Assembly (NCBI GenBank): GCA_008704415.1 | Contig: VXIS01000023.1 | Coordinates: 212,476-276,475 of the forward strand | From: Sphaerosporella brunnea | Taxonomy: Eukaryota > Ascomycota > Pezizomycetes > Pezizales > Pyronemataceae | Direction: 5' to 3' | Length of the DNA: 64,000 bases | Shown here: positions 20,791 through 31,797 of the stretch, piece by piece | Numbering within the stretch: position 1 is the first letter of the stretch | How the letters are laid out: each line of letters opens with the position of its first letter | Notes under the pieces: generated by a model | The model's input: the letters and a program-made list of their open reading frames with translations, nothing else | Told to the model about the DNA's origin: nothing | The model's database searches: none | Translations under genes and position numbers: made by a program

Positions 20791-20920
20791 GGGTTAGGGT
20801 TAGACATAGGAAATGAAGTGCCGCCATGGAATCAAACAAACGAACCCTAAGCCAAATATAAACCCGCCCCATTCTCCCACCATCGCGAACATCCTTCCAA
20901 CCAACCAACCCGCTTACACC

Positions 20921-22022
20921 ATGGCGAGCCTCTGCACCATCCCTCCCGAGCTGCGCATCGAAATCCTCAGCAGGCTGCCCGACCTGCGCTCACTCGCCGC
21001 AGCTATATTCACATCGCGTACCATCCACGAAGCTTTCACCATCGCGCGGAACGATGTGATGCAACGCGTGCTGGACGCGGAGATCCCGTTATCCTCGATC
21101 ACCGGCGAACTCGAATTGCTATTACCGCAGGACTGCGTCGCAGCGCTGCAGGACCGCTCGAGCAGCGTTCGTGGCAAGGCCCTCGACATGCTCTGTATCT
21201 ACCAAGGATTCGTCAGCGCCTATTGTCGCCGGTTTTGCGCGGAAACTCTGCCGCAGCTACCTTCCGAGGCTCGCAGTCCTGCTTCGCCGTCAGAGCGTCT
21301 CCTGATCCAGCGCGCAGTCTACCGGTTTTGGGCGTTATCGCGTGCGACCACGGCCTTCCGCAGCAAATCGCCCTCGGTCACGGAAGATTTGTCTTTTGCC
21401 AAAACGTACATGTTGCGCTACAGCCTCTGGGAAGTCGCTGAACTCGCAATCATCTGCCGGTATATCCACCAAAAGCTGGATCGCTTGTGTTTCTTGCACG
21501 GAAGCCTGGTGACGGATGAATACATCCGCAGTAGTTCCTTGCGATATTACCGCGCGTCATACATCCGCAGTTGTTTCTTGAGCAATGACGGCACGTTCAC
21601 CCCTCCCCCCCCCGGCAGTTGCAGCTGTACTAACGACTAGAACTACAAAAGACACGGCCAACCAACTAACAGTAACCTCCCTCGCCCTCCTAGACCTACC
21701 GACCTTGTACTCGGTGCTCTTCTCACCCCAAACCACCACAGGAATCTTCGAAAGATACCTCAAGCAACCCAGCTGCTACCGAATCTGGTCAAACCTCTTC
21801 ACCGCGGACCGGATGAACCGCAGACACGATCGTACCGCCTTCCCGCCGCGCTGTATTTGTAAGCGCCGGGACATGCCGTCATATGAGTATGACCAATATT
21901 TGCGTTACATAACCTGCACCGTAGTGGGAGTGGAATTTGATCAAGACGAGGTGCGGAATGACTTGGCACTTTGGGATGATAGTCGCTTGGAGCGGCTGGG
22001 GTTGTTTCCGCCGGTGGAGTAG
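20921..22022 (+). CDS. F-box-like protein, probably two exons
   Basis: The start at 20921 follows a CCAACC-rich leader. The N terminus LCTIPPELRIEILSRLPDL is a recognisable F-box-like helix pair (LPxEIxxxILxxL), so the protein may be an SCF-type adaptor binding Skp1. The rest has no family I can name. The first frame stays open to 21640 and a second frame continues from about 21641 to a stop at 22020-22022 (…LALLDLPTLYSVLFSP... to LERLGLFPPVE). An intron 21460-21639/21640 with GTATAT donor and TACTAACGACTAG near the acceptor would join the frames in phase (181 bp), but the branch-to-acceptor distance is very short, so the exact intron is uncertain. A 16-bp motif ATACATCCGCAGTnGTT is duplicated at 21520 and 21560. 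Low similarity to repeats suggests a host gene. Confidence 0.5.
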
Positions 22023-22029
22023 TGTAATT

Positions 22030-22600
22030 AGATATTCACCCACGTCTCATGTTTGACACTGCACATCCGAGGAATACAACATGTTATGCCGATCGCAATT
22101 CCATTGTTCCATGCTCACCGTGCAAGCCAACAGTATCGCATCAGACCCACGATGTAGACACGGTTCCATCCCGTCCTCAACTCCCCGGCAATCTCCAACA
22201 TGCACTCAACCGTTGCTGAAAGCGCACTGTCGGTGTTGCCTCACATCACGTTGACCGCGCCATTTGTTTTGGTCGCGGTAGCAGGCTGGGAGTTGTGTGT
22301 TGAGGTATCGTTCATTGGAGCGGAGAATGCTATGAATGTGTTGCAGTCAAAGACGAATGGGTTATATCGCAACACATCAACCTGGACAGATCCTGCACAT
22401 CCAACGTGCAGGCCACCTCAATTTCGATGAGTGTTCACGGGTATTCTCGGCAGCCGGTGACTTCAAATTGCGCGTGGCCATGTATAAAGGACCAACACAA
22501 CAACGAACTTTTACCCGGACAACCAGTTGCTTCCTGAAGGCATCTCACCGGCCAATAGCCGGGATCTCAATGACCGGAACCGACAGAGGAAGCGTCAGGC
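22030..22600. other. No gene seen
   Basis: Downstream flank of the F-box-like gene. Open frames on the plus strand here are short and carry no recognisable domain. Confidence 0.35.
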
Positions 22601-22604
22601 GTTG

Positions 22605-22775
22605 TGTGGACCCAGATAGCAGGGCTGCCAATAGACCGCCCAGTCCGGCTTTCGGCGAGGTCTGAACCCGTTTGAATGTAACGGGCTTTTCAAATCGATG
22701 CCCGTTTGGACCAAGCATTTTAAGCCGTGTTCCACGTACCCACGGGCTGGCCAGGCACCGGAACTATTTACCATT
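22605..22775 (+). repeat. Dispersed repeat R1, copy 2
   Basis: GGGCTGCCAATAGACCGCCCAGTCCGGCTTTC..., GTCTGAACCCGTTTGAA and GGCCAGGCACCGGAAC follow the order of copy 1. Confidence 0.65.
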
Positions 22776-22949
22776 GAGTTAAATAACACAAGAACCCGAG
22801 ACAACGTCAAACTGAGTCCCCCACAACCTGCAATCATTCCACCCAAAACCCACTAGTCATTCGATCTCCGATGCTGAGTTTCCAAATCGCTCAATATACG
22901 TTCGAACTTTTCTATCTGCGATCCCGAACCATACACAAGAGCCTGAACA

Positions 22950-23085
22950 CAAACACCCGTAGAAAGTGTCCCGGAATACAGATAACCGGCCAGGTTGAAC
23001 AGTTAATGCGTTTGGAGATCGGCAGGATCGGCATACCGGCACAACCGGCACCCAAAGGTGCCTGTCAGGCATCCAGATATTGACA
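22950..23085 (+). repeat. Dispersed repeat R1, partial copy 3
   Basis: Carries only the terminal part: GGCACCCAAAGGTGCCTGTCAGGCATCC. Confidence 0.5.
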
Positions 23086-23189
23086 ACGTCGCGCGGAGCC
23101 TATTCGAAAAGCGCGATACGCGCCCCAGTGCGGCCTACTTTGTGGGGCCCCATTTGCCCCGCAGGCCGGCCCGTCTATTGTCACCCCGG

Positions 23190-23830
23190 TCGCTCTCCGG
23201 TCAAAATGTGATAACCGCCTTTACTCTGCATAGAATGAGCTGAAACTTAGAGATATAGGGCATCAAAAGACGCTCATCCTCCCGCTGTATTCAAATCTAT
23301 CCCCCCATGGATGCTTGACATATAGGGTGGCCTAGTGACGGGTGCTGTGGCTCTCTAGGTCAAAATGTGCTACCGGCCTTTACTCCCAATGGAATGAGCT
23401 GAAACTTACAGATGTAGGGCATCAAAGAACGCGTATTCTCCGAGTGTATTCCAATCTATCCCCGCATGGATGCTTGCCATATACGGTGGCCGGACTGTCG
23501 CTCTCCGGTCAAAATGTGATAACCGCCTTTACTCTGCATAGAATGAGCTCAAACTTACAGATATAGGTCATTACAAGATGTTCATTCTCGCCGTGTATTC
23601 AAATCTATCCCCTTATGGATGGTTGTAATGTGAGGTGGCCCAGCGACGGGTGCTGTGGCTCTCCAGGTCAAAATGTGATAACCGCCTTTGCTCTGCATAG
23701 AATGAGCTCAAACTTACAGATATAGGGCATCAAAAGACGCGCATCCTCCCGCCGTATTCAAATTTCATCCCCCGATGGATGCTTGACATATACGGTGGCC
23801 CGGCGGGCTGCACTGTCGCTCAGTGTTCCT
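23190..23830 (+). repeat. 150-160 bp satellite, regular cluster
   Basis: TCAAAATGTG recurs at 23201, 23360, 23509 and 23668, giving periods of 159, 149 and 159 bp. This is the best preserved cluster. The alternation of two unit types (about 149 and 159 bp) differs by a short block containing GACGGGTGCTGTGG. Confidence 0.92.
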
Positions 23831-23839
23831 CACAGTCCA

Positions 23840-24290
23840 GTCCGACCAGTACTGCGCGCCGACTGGACCTTGACCACATCATGCAGTCCAGTCCGACTGA
23901 TTGGCCGGGACCAGCAGTTCTTTCGGGCGGTATGGATTGCACCGCCCGCAGGCCGTCCACTCGACTGGATACTTCGTGGGGAGTAATGTAGTACATCAGG
24001 ATTTTATATACCAACCGCCAGTGTTAACGTATGCTCCGCGCGTTTCAAAACTCCTTTATGCCTCCAGCTCAGCATACCGTATAATTCAGTATATACTGCG
24101 CATTTTGCAGTACCGCGCAACTTTATTATACCGAGTGCCGGTACTAGGGAGGTAGGCAGCAACAGGTGCAGCGTGCCAGAAACGGCTCCGAAACTGATAA
24201 TTACACTTGTACAGCAATTTCATCAAACCTCGCTACCACCAATTTTCTTGGCAAGATCTAGTAGATCTTTGATCTTCAGAAGGTAATCTT
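23840..24290. other. No gene seen; CAGTCCAGTCC-rich edge
   Basis: Several CAGTCCAGTCC/GTCCACTCGACTGG motifs at 23835-23970 resemble those at 208-315 and 51870-51960. They could be termini of a further transposon family. The rest is AT-rich with no gene. Confidence 0.3.
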
Positions 24291-24305
24291 CTCAACCATT
24301 AGGAT

Positions 24306-24617
24306 TCAAGTCTGCTGAAACGACTTGCGAATGACATCTCCTTGCTCATTATGAAGCTTTTCCCATGCGTCAGCGACGCAGTGAGTAATCAAAATCCGAA
24401 GCTCCGACACCCGAACATTTGCCTTACCAGGGAAATCGCGATGCCAATTCTCTTCTATCTTTTCCTCAAGGTAGGCGCTGATACCTTGCTTCACCGATTT
24501 GGTGACATGCGTATCGAGTGGCCGCAGATAGCCTGTCAGGCCTTCTGGAATAAATGCCATCGTAGCCTTGCGCTTCAAGCGATTCACAATGCGCGTTCTC
24601 TTATAGATTTGTTGCAT
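24306..24617 (-). pseudogene. Pogo/Tc1-type DDE transposase C-terminal remnant
   Basis: The frame contains MAFIPEGLTGYLRPLDTHV, matching the conserved DDE_1 stretch (FIPGGxTxxLQPLDxxVNKPFK) just before the C-terminal part of pogo/Fot1-type transposases, followed by a helical segment ending ADAWEKL. The catalytic DDE core upstream is missing or unrecognisable, so it is a fragment. Confidence 0.7.
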
Positions 24618-24639
24618 AGGTGCCAGCGGGGGACGGCCC

Positions 24640-25590
24640 TCTACTGCCTCTACTGCTGGCGGGGACGGTAGAGAGTTCGTGCAACAGGCACCGACGGGGA
24701 TTGGTTTGTGGCCTTGACGTCCGGGCCGTGCCTCTTCGGATTGCTCTCCATGCTGCCGCCGCGGATGCTCACGCAGAGCTCCCTCTCCATCATACTACTA
24801 CTACTAGAACCAGTAGTATGTGCCTGGGATGACGAGCCAACCGCGCGGTCAATATACCGTCGGGGTGGAGTTGGAAGATGATCCGGCTCCTCCCGCACTT
24901 GGTTGAGGATGTCGTAGTTTTATGTGCTCATCCCTTCGCTCACAAGTCAGTTTTCCATACTTTTCAAGATCCTGGGAACATACTGGGCTGGGGCTGTTCA
25001 GATGCTGCGGGGTTGGCATCCGGTTCCTACTCTTATGAAGCCCAACCGCCCAGAAAACCTAATCGCCCAGACTTTTGAATACCCCGTGCGCAGTATATAA
25101 GGAATTATACGGTATTCAAACGTGCCCTCATTGCGTTGCTGGATATAGAGCACATTTAGCATCTCCCCAAGCTCTGAAATCTCAGCATGGCTCACTGATG
25201 AGCCCATCACGGTACTCAGGGTCCAATCTGGCAGTGAGTGACCTAGAGTTTGATGGCAATGAGAGTTTTTATTCAGGGTCTCAGGGCCCAGTCGCGAATC
25301 GTACACGCGGTGATGACTCAAAATTTGCAGCGGCATTCATCGTGGTGCAGTCACGGTGGCAAAGATAGGGATTTTTTGTTCTTCGGCGCATGTTGGCCCC
25401 ACCATGATGCGCACCGCGCGCACGCTCATTGCATATAGATATTACATAAGTAAGGACTGCCGGCTGGCCCAGTCCTCCGAACGCATGGAGCAGGTTTTCC
25501 AGTCCTGGATCAATCGCGGACTTGATCGCTTCAGTCCTCTGTCGAGCGCGGACTTGAGTGGACTATGGCAGACCGTCCAGACCGACCCGG
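24640..25590. other. No gene seen
   Basis: Open frames on both strands lack recognisable domains. There is a small inverted stretch TACTACTACTACTAG/CTAGTAGTA-like near 24792-24815 and an AGTC-rich segment near 25460-25600. Confidence 0.3.
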
Positions 25591-25599
25591 CCCGGGAGG

Positions 25600-26600
25600 A
25601 GCTCTCCGGTCAAAATGTGATAACCGCCTTTACTCTGTATGGAATGGGCCGAATCTTACAGATATAGGGCATCAACGGACGCGTATTCTCCGACTGTATT
25701 CAATTCTATCCCCGCATCGATGGTCGTGATGTGGGGAGGCCCGGTGGGGGGTCCTGTGGCTCTCCTGCGGGTCAAAATGAGCTACTGGCCTATACTCTCT
25801 ATGGAAAGAGCTCAAACTTACAGATATAGAGCACCATAGAACGCGCATTCAGCCGCTGTATTCAAATCCATCCCTTCATCGATGGTTGTCATGTGGGATG
25901 GGCGGTGCTGTGGCTCTCCTGGGGGAAAATGAGCCACCGTCCTTTACTCCCTATGGAATGGGCTCAAACCTACAGATATAGGGCATCAAAGGACGCTCAT
26001 CCTCCTGCTGTATTCAAATCTATCCCCCATGGATGCGTGCCATATAGGGTGGCTGGGCAGGCCGCAATGTCGCTCTCCAGTCAAAATATGATAACCGCCT
26101 TTACTCTGTATAGAATGAGCTCAAAATTACAGATATAGGGCACGCAAGGATGCCCATTCTTCCCCTGTATTCAAATTCCTCCCCCCATGGATCGTTGTGA
26201 TGTGGGGTGGCCCTGCGACGGTTGCTGTGGCTCTCGAGGTCAAAATGTACTTACCGATACAGGACATGAAAGGGCATCCATTGTTCCCTTGTATCCAAGT
26301 TTATTTCCTCATCGAGTCTTGTCAGGTGGGATGGCCGCGTGGGGGGTCCTGTGGCTCTCCTGGGGAAATTGAGCTACGCGCATTAACTCTCTATGGAATG
26401 AGCTCAGACTTAGAGATATACGGCATCAAGGGACGCTTATTCCTCCCCTGTATCCAAATCTATCCCCCCATGGAGGATTGTGATGTGGGATGGCCGCGCG
26501 CGGGTGTCCTGTGGTTCTCCAGGTCAAGACCTTATACCAGCCTTACTCTGTATGGAATGTGCTGAAACTGCCAGATACAGGGCGTCAAAGGACGCTCATT
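25600..26600 (+). repeat. 150-160 bp satellite, degenerate cluster
   Basis: Six to seven diverged units with GTCAAAATG, GAGCTCAAACTTACAGATATA, GGACGCTCATTC and CCCCCATGGAT, starting with TCAAAATG at 25610 and 25772 (162 bp). Several short plus-strand open frames (e.g. 25639, 26187, 26197) lie entirely in satellite and are not genes. Confidence 0.85.
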
Positions 26601-26609
26601 CTTCAGCAA

Positions 26610-27045
26610 GAACCCAGCAACTGTCGCGCCTGCGAGCAAATACCCATCGAAACCAAACCCCACACAAGCGCCGCAACACACAAGTAAATCAACCAGAGCA
26701 AGTAATCCTTCACCCCATTCCTATCCTCGTTCCTTCGCTCCGGATCAATCCTCATCCTCCTTCTCCTGTGTTTGCCCCGGTGCGGCAGCGAAGCCGCCGA
26801 CAGCTCCTCCCAAACCACCCAGACCCGCGCCCTAGTGGGCAGCTGGCAGCTGGCAGCTAGTGGCCCCCTCGGGGGGTCTGCAGCCGGTGAGAGACATGTT
26901 GTATGTATAGTGGTTCGACGGGGCATGCATCGTCCGTTGCAGTAGCAATTGTGATGGTGATGCGTATTCGGAAGGGGTCTGTCTTCGATGCAGGCAGTGT
27001 CAAGTAGGCGCTCCGCGAACTGTACAGATCAGCGGGTAATGTCCT
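26610..27045. other. No gene seen
   Basis: Between satellite and repeat R4. Contains GCAGCTGGCAGCTGGCAGCT (about 26838-26860). No recognised protein. Confidence 0.35.
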
Positions 27046-27049
27046 CCGT

Positions 27050-27400
27050 TGTGGGTATAAGAAACCTGGAGCTTGACGAAAGGAAACATCCACACCAAGC
27101 TACGGACGCAGCCTGTGGAACTAGAAGAAGGACAAGCAGGTGGCTTGAGGGTTGGGCTCCAGTTGACCCACCAATAAGGTTGCTAATGAGCTTGATCACT
27201 CACACAAGGCAGATCGTCACAATCGCAGCTTAGGCCACGCGGCTCATTATCTCGTCCCAGCTGAGGTGACGGGGCTCTGTTCACGTTCCAGATACTCTAG
27301 TTCTGCCTTGTTACACCCGTTCATACTCGGAACCCATAGAGTATACAAGCGAACGAAACGCAAAGCACACCCCGCTACCAGTGTCCTTAAGTTCTGCTCA
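27050..27400 (+). repeat. Dispersed repeat R4, copy 3
   Basis: Same order of segments as 11170-11770 (CATCCACACCAAGCT, GTTGACCCACCAATAAG, GAGGTGACGGGGCTCTGTTC, TTCTGCCTTGTTACACCCGT), but with a single 96-bp unit. It shows that the tandem expansion in copy 2 is secondary. Confidence 0.8.
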
Positions 27401-27409
27401 TCCCCGAAG

Positions 27410-28030
27410 ATGAAAAGGAAGGCGCTCAAGTCCGCGGTCCGGGTAAATTCTCGCACGCGAAGGGAAGCAGCGAAGGCGGTGCAGAACGCAGTTGCCGATT
27501 AACGGGTTGCGAAGACCGTTCTCACCATCGACGTTTGAATCCAATCGCATTGAACGCCCTTTATTTGATCCCTCCAACGCCGCATCCTGAACTACATGTC
27601 CTGCTCAACCGCAAAGAGTTTCCCATAACAACCACATTTCCTCCTCAACCGTCACATATCCTTCCCGCAATCACAACGTGAGCTACACAAAGCCACGATG
27701 GTATTCCATGCCCCCCACCGAGCGACCGCTCTGCCCCCGCCCGCCACTTACCTGTTCCCACGCGGGTTCCCTCCCGGGATGGTCAATCACCAACCACATA
27801 CCAACAGCGGCGCGCCGGAGGCTACAACGCGCGACGCCACCTTCATTCAATCTTGTGTTTCGTTTTTTGCCGTCATTACGCCGTTGCCAACACACACACC
27901 CTCAGCCCCGGCCGGCCAGTAGCCGAGCGTGTAAGGATATACAGCTACCTGTGCGTAGGATGTTGATGTGGTGCATTTGTCGCTTCCGCCGTGCGCCCAA
28001 TGGGCCGTCGGATGCCTCGAACATCGGGAC
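27410..28030. other. Downstream flank of the FunK1 gene
   Basis: No independent gene supported. The open frame at 27678-28457 (plus) overlaps the FunK1 3' end antisense and has no domain. Confidence 0.4.
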
Positions 28031-28037
28031 GCGGGAG

Positions 28038-30287
28038 CTACTCACCCTGCAACGCCACAATGCGGCGATCACACGCATCGATCATTGCCTCCCAGAGGCC
28101 GTCCTCATCCGTCGCCGGGTACAACAGGTCGCGCCACTCCGCCAGCAGCGGACCGAGCTGCTCGCGTGCCTGGTCATCCAGGAAAGAGAGGCACATGATG
28201 TCGAAGTGGTCACGTTGCACGTATCCAGACTTCGTCATGGCCATCCGGACAAAGCTGCCACCGAGGATGCTGTTGCAAGCGTGGAACACCGTGTCCACGT
28301 CGTCGTCCATTTCCTCGCGTCGTCGGCCGCTCGCGTCGTAGAAGGTTGCGAGCCAGAGGAGCACGAAAAAGAAGCTCTCGAGGTCGTGGCATGCACGGTG
28401 CGGCTGGCCGCTGAGGAGGCCGACCGCCATAAAGTCTGGGGTTCCTGTGCGGTGTGATGCGCCAGAGTTTTGCAGCCTGTTCCGGGATATGGCGAGGTCC
28501 AGGTCGATCAGGATTCCAGCGCCGCAGCCGTGCTCCGGGGGCGCGATCAGAATGTTGTACACGGACACGTCGCGGTGGAGGATGTCGTGGTTGTGGTAGA
28601 GATTGCTGTGGCCACGGATGGCGTCGCGAATGGCCGAGAGAAGCTCCGTGTAGCTGCTGAATCTGTCGAGGCTCTTGCCAACGGGAGACATGACCAGGCG
28701 TGAGAAGATGCGGTTGTTGCATTGCGGCCGATCGTCGCCTGCTTGCCCGGCGGCAGCATTTTGGGACGGTTGCATGCCGCTGCCCTCGACTGAGGGTTTG
28801 ATCTTCTTGCTGGAGGACGAGGTAGCCGTGGGGTTGGCGCGCTTTCGCTTCCGTGACGACGTTGAATTGTGCGAGGCGCTCCAGGCGGAAGGTTTCGGGG
28901 GCGGTGGCATGCTGACGGTGGCGGAAGGCTTCTGGGGCGGTGGCATGGTGACGCTGTCCACGTCGGCGGGTTCCTGCTTGGTGCTCTTGGCGGATACGAG
29001 ATCACGACGCACGACGGAGACAATATCTACTGGGTTGCCATTCTGGAGGTGGTCGCCGAAGGAGGTGTAACGTGGAAGCCCGATGTTCGCGCCGATGTCT
29101 GCGCCTTCGTAAGCGCGCATGGCGGAGATGATCTCCGATTCCGATTGACGTTCAGCGGCGCGCCACTGGTCTTTCACAACATAAAGCCACGAATCCTGCG
29201 AAGTAGGTGGGGTCTCCAGATACGGTCGGGCTTTCCAGCAAACACTACCCCGAGAGACGATCGCGTGCCGGGCAAATAGGGCGCTGGGTTCCAATTCCAG
29301 CTTGTCGATTTCGCCCTCGCGATTGGTTGCATAGATGTAAGGCCGGCCACCGCCTACGAAAGCGACAGTGGGATCGTATACGCATTCACCTCCGACATCC
29401 CACTTGATATCCGGATCAAAGCCAGTCTCCGCTGCATCCATCATGGCGTAACCACAGATGATCCTCAAGAACACAAGCGGCTGGGCATTCATGTTCACCA
29501 ACTCCGACCCAATCGCGCCGGAGCGGTCGAAAAGCCACGCTCTGATATTCGACCCGCAGAGCGTAAAGGCATGCAGCCACCGGCGGCCAGGTTGGGCACC
29601 GAAGACTTCGCGGGCGTAGTTGGCCAGCTGCATCAGGGTGCCGTCCTTGTTCGATTCGATCGGGTTGCACTTCAGTTCACCGACCACGCGCACCGTAGAC
29701 CAGTCGTAGCGCATGTGGCGCAGCGAGGCAAATTCGACGCGGTCGAGAGGGGCTTGAGTGGTCAGGAGAAGATCGGTTTTGCGCATGCAGTCGCCGTTGC
29801 GAAGGGGCGCCTCGTTGGATGGCACGAAGCGGTAGACGCGACGGTCGTCGCAGGCTAGGTGATGCAACAGCGAGTTGTCGACGACGTCCTGGAAAAAAGA
29901 AAGCACGCTGCGCTCCGCGGCAACTGGCGGCCACTTCGTCCAGTGGTCGGTATCGTACAGGCCGGTGGACAGCGCGTGCTCGAAAAGCTGCGCAATCTGG
30001 TCGGTCGGGGGAAAGAAGCGGTCGATGAACCCGGGAAGGTCGGAGAACACGGCGTGCGACAGCTCGTGGCGCAAAACCGGGTCCATTTCCGCACGCGTCG
30101 TGTTGGACGGGCCGGAAAACGCACTTGAACGCGGCGCATCGCTCGGTGTTGGTGCTGAAGCCGCAGACGAGAGCTTCGTGGATGATCGCTTAGGGTAGAG
30201 GCCAAAAGGGGCAGAGTTCGATCGCAAGGGGGTATCGTCAACGACAGCGGAGGTTGCGATGCGGGACGGCGTGGATGGAAGGGGCAT
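28038..30287 (-). CDS. FunK1-family protein kinase-like protein (749 aa)
   Basis: A fungal-specific serine/threonine kinase-like protein. I chose the Met at 30287 because the 68 residues upstream in frame are low-complexity and leader-like. Visible parts (residues from this start): a Ser/Pro-rich N terminus, the conserved FunK1 N-terminal half with GELKCN (203-208), a split kinase fold with VVK (Lys 372, beta-3 type) and a Glu-containing helix after it, a Pro/Ser-rich insert with basic SRKRKR (478-483, possible nuclear signal), catalytic loop HRDVSVYN (571-578), metal-binding IDLDLA (594-599, in place of DFG), GTPDFMA (615-621) and the family signature HDLESFFFVLLWL. All key residues are present and the frame is uninterrupted, so the gene is probably functional. 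FunK1 genes are expanded in many basidiomycetes; substrates are largely unknown. It is flanked by repeats on both sides and has no operon-like partner. Confidence 0.93.
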   Translation of the reverse strand: MPLPSTPSRIATSAVVDDTPLRSNSAPFGLYPKRSSTKLSSAASAPTPSDAPRSSAFSGPSNTTRAEMDPVLRHELSHAVFSDLPGFIDRFFPPTDQIAQLFEHALSTGLYDTDHWTKWPPVAAERSVLSFFQDVVDNSLLHHLACDDRRVYRFVPSNEAPLRNGDCMRKTDLLLTTQAPLDRVEFASLRHMRYDWSTVRVVGELKCNPIESNKDGTLMQLANYAREVFGAQPGRRWLHAFTLCGSNIRAWLFDRSGAIGSELVNMNAQPLVFLRIICGYAMMDAAETGFDPDIKWDVGGECVYDPTVAFVGGGRPYIYATNREGEIDKLELEPSALFARHAIVSRGSVCWKARPYLETPPTSQDSWLYVVKDQWRAAERQSESEIISAMRAYEGADIGANIGLPRYTSFGDHLQNGNPVDIVSVVRRDLVSAKSTKQEPADVDSVTMPPPQKPSATVSMPPPPKPSAWSASHNSTSSRKRKRANPTATSSSSKKIKPSVEGSGMQPSQNAAAGQAGDDRPQCNNRIFSRLVMSPVGKSLDRFSSYTELLSAIRDAIRGHSNLYHNHDILHRDVSVYNILIAPPEHGCGAGILIDLDLAISRNRLQNSGASHRTGTPDFMAVGLLSGQPHRACHDLESFFFVLLWLATFYDASGRRREEMDDDVDTVFHACNSILGGSFVRMAMTKSGYVQRDHFDIMCLSFLDDQAREQLGPLLAEWRDLLYPATDEDGLWEAMIDACDRRIVALQGE

Positions 30288-30299
30288 CGTTGCGACTCG

Positions 30300-30870
30300 A
30301 TGATGATGATTGTTGATGGTTTGATGTTGCGTGGTTGCATGGCGTGCAATCACAACAAACAAAGCGAAGCGTTGCCATGGAGACGGTTGCTCAGGTAATC
30401 TGTGGGCATGGCGAATCTGATCGACATTTATCTTATCGAGTCTGATCTGATTGAATCTTATCTGATGACGACCCGCCGGTTGCAGTTGCAACAGGGGTGT
30501 TTATCTAAGCCGAATCCAACAGAATATTCCGCGCTCCATCAAATAAAATAGCCGCGTAAGCGCGTCAACTAAACCAGACAGTCGCTCAAAACGGGGAAAA
30601 AAATCAATAAAAAACAAATATCTTCGCGTGTAAGTGGCTAAATACTGTTAATCATGATACCTGAAGCATGCACATATTCCCGAGTCAACAAAGACGTTCG
30701 CCGCGGTCATGTGACGATGGCGCTGTTCCCCCGGAACCATCGCCAACCGCAGGTAGGTGCTGTGGCGTTCACAACGGTTTGTTCACATCGGTTCGGCTAG
30801 GCCTCGAGGTGACGGCAGTCTTTCGGAACGGGGAGATCCCCACCACGTGTAAATAAATGGCCCTCACCCA
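30300..30870. other. 5' flank of the FunK1 gene
   Basis: Divergent flank, AT-rich around 30540-30660, with short repeated CTGAT(C/T)(T/G) stretches near 30415-30470. Promoter elements could lie here but no clear TATA box is identified. Confidence 0.35.
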
Positions 30871-30874
30871 ATAT

Positions 30875-31165
30875 TTCCTGGGTTAAAGTGCGTCGAACTT
30901 GCGCATTTCCGCTCCGCAGTATTCCAACTGTCATCCGAGTTGTCGTTTTCGGGTCGCCGGAACGAGCACTGAAGAATTAGCGCTTTTAGTGGCCCCGCAT
31001 TCAGCGCAGTGACCGACCCAACCTTAATTCAGGATACCGGGCATCGGGCGGCACCTATCAGGTATCCAGGTTTTTCTCATGGCGGCCGGAACCTATTGGT
31101 CTTGCCACATCACCCGGCCGACGTGACCCATTCGGTTGTGCCCCGTTTGACCTGGCGGCCGGCCG
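30875..31165 (+). repeat. Dispersed repeat R2, copy 2
   Basis: Direct repeat of 19480-19880, e.g. CCTTAATTCAGGATACCGGGCATCGG, then CACCTATCAGGTATCCAGGTTTTTCT. Confidence 0.8.
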
Positions 31166-31249
31166 GACTGTTGACCGCCCTTCGCCCAAGTTGTCAATCT
31201 CCCTGCTACCGCCAGCGCAGCGTTGCTGGTAACTATGCAAAACGTCAAC

Positions 31250-31770
31250 GCCATGGCAAGAGTAGTGCACGGTTCCCGGTCGATGCTTCGATTGCTGAAG
31301 CCAATGCAAAGCGCAGAAAGCTAGATGCACGTGCAGAGGTGGCAAGAGCTGAGGCGGTTACCATGCTCAACCGTTATGATGTTGAGGGTCTGGGTCTCTG
31401 GAGAAGTAGCTGCCAACAGGCAATCGCTGTGAAGACCAAAGTGGTTCCTAGTGAGGGGGAACGTACTACTGCTGCAAATGCTAAAGGCGGTCGAGGCGGC
31501 TAGGGCGGCTTGAGCAGACGCAGCGCGAGGGGACGAGGATCGGGTTCCAACAGTGGAAGAGGAACGGTCCGCGTTGCACGTCGGTAGCCTCTTATGAGTG
31601 TTTAATACATGTATTGCCTTGGGTGCACCCGAAACAGCATCTCACGAGCGCGGCTGCAAGGTGCGGTGATAGATATGTCCCCGCTTGAATCACGTATGCG
31701 TACGGTAGTACGCGAGGTTTGGACAGTGGGTTGGATAGTCCGTAGGATTTCTGGGTAGGGTCTGGCTGCA
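31250..31770 (+). repeat. Dispersed repeat R3, copy 1
   Basis: Corresponds to 35450-36030: AGAGCTGAGGCGGT(T/C)ACCATGCT, GAGGGGGAACGTACTACT, GGTAGTACGCGAGGTTTG, TTGGATAGTCCGTAGGATTTC, in the same order. The open frame through it (31009-31503) has a charged A-rich segment ANAKRRKLDARAEVARAEA but no known domain. R3 flanks the copia block on both sides; I could not show that it is an LTR. Confidence 0.7.
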
Positions 31771-31797
31771 AGAGTGGAGTGTGGAGAAGAGTTCCTT

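Noticed and set aside
25639..26687. Chain of plus-strand open frames
   Set aside because: All lie in the 150-160 bp satellite and differ only by repeat unit drift.
27678..28457. 259-codon open frame on the plus strand
   Set aside because: It lies antisense to the end of the FunK1 kinase, whose minus frame has all family motifs. No domain in the plus frame.
28210..29023. Several further long frames over the FunK1 gene
   Set aside because: Shadow frames of a GC-rich real gene.
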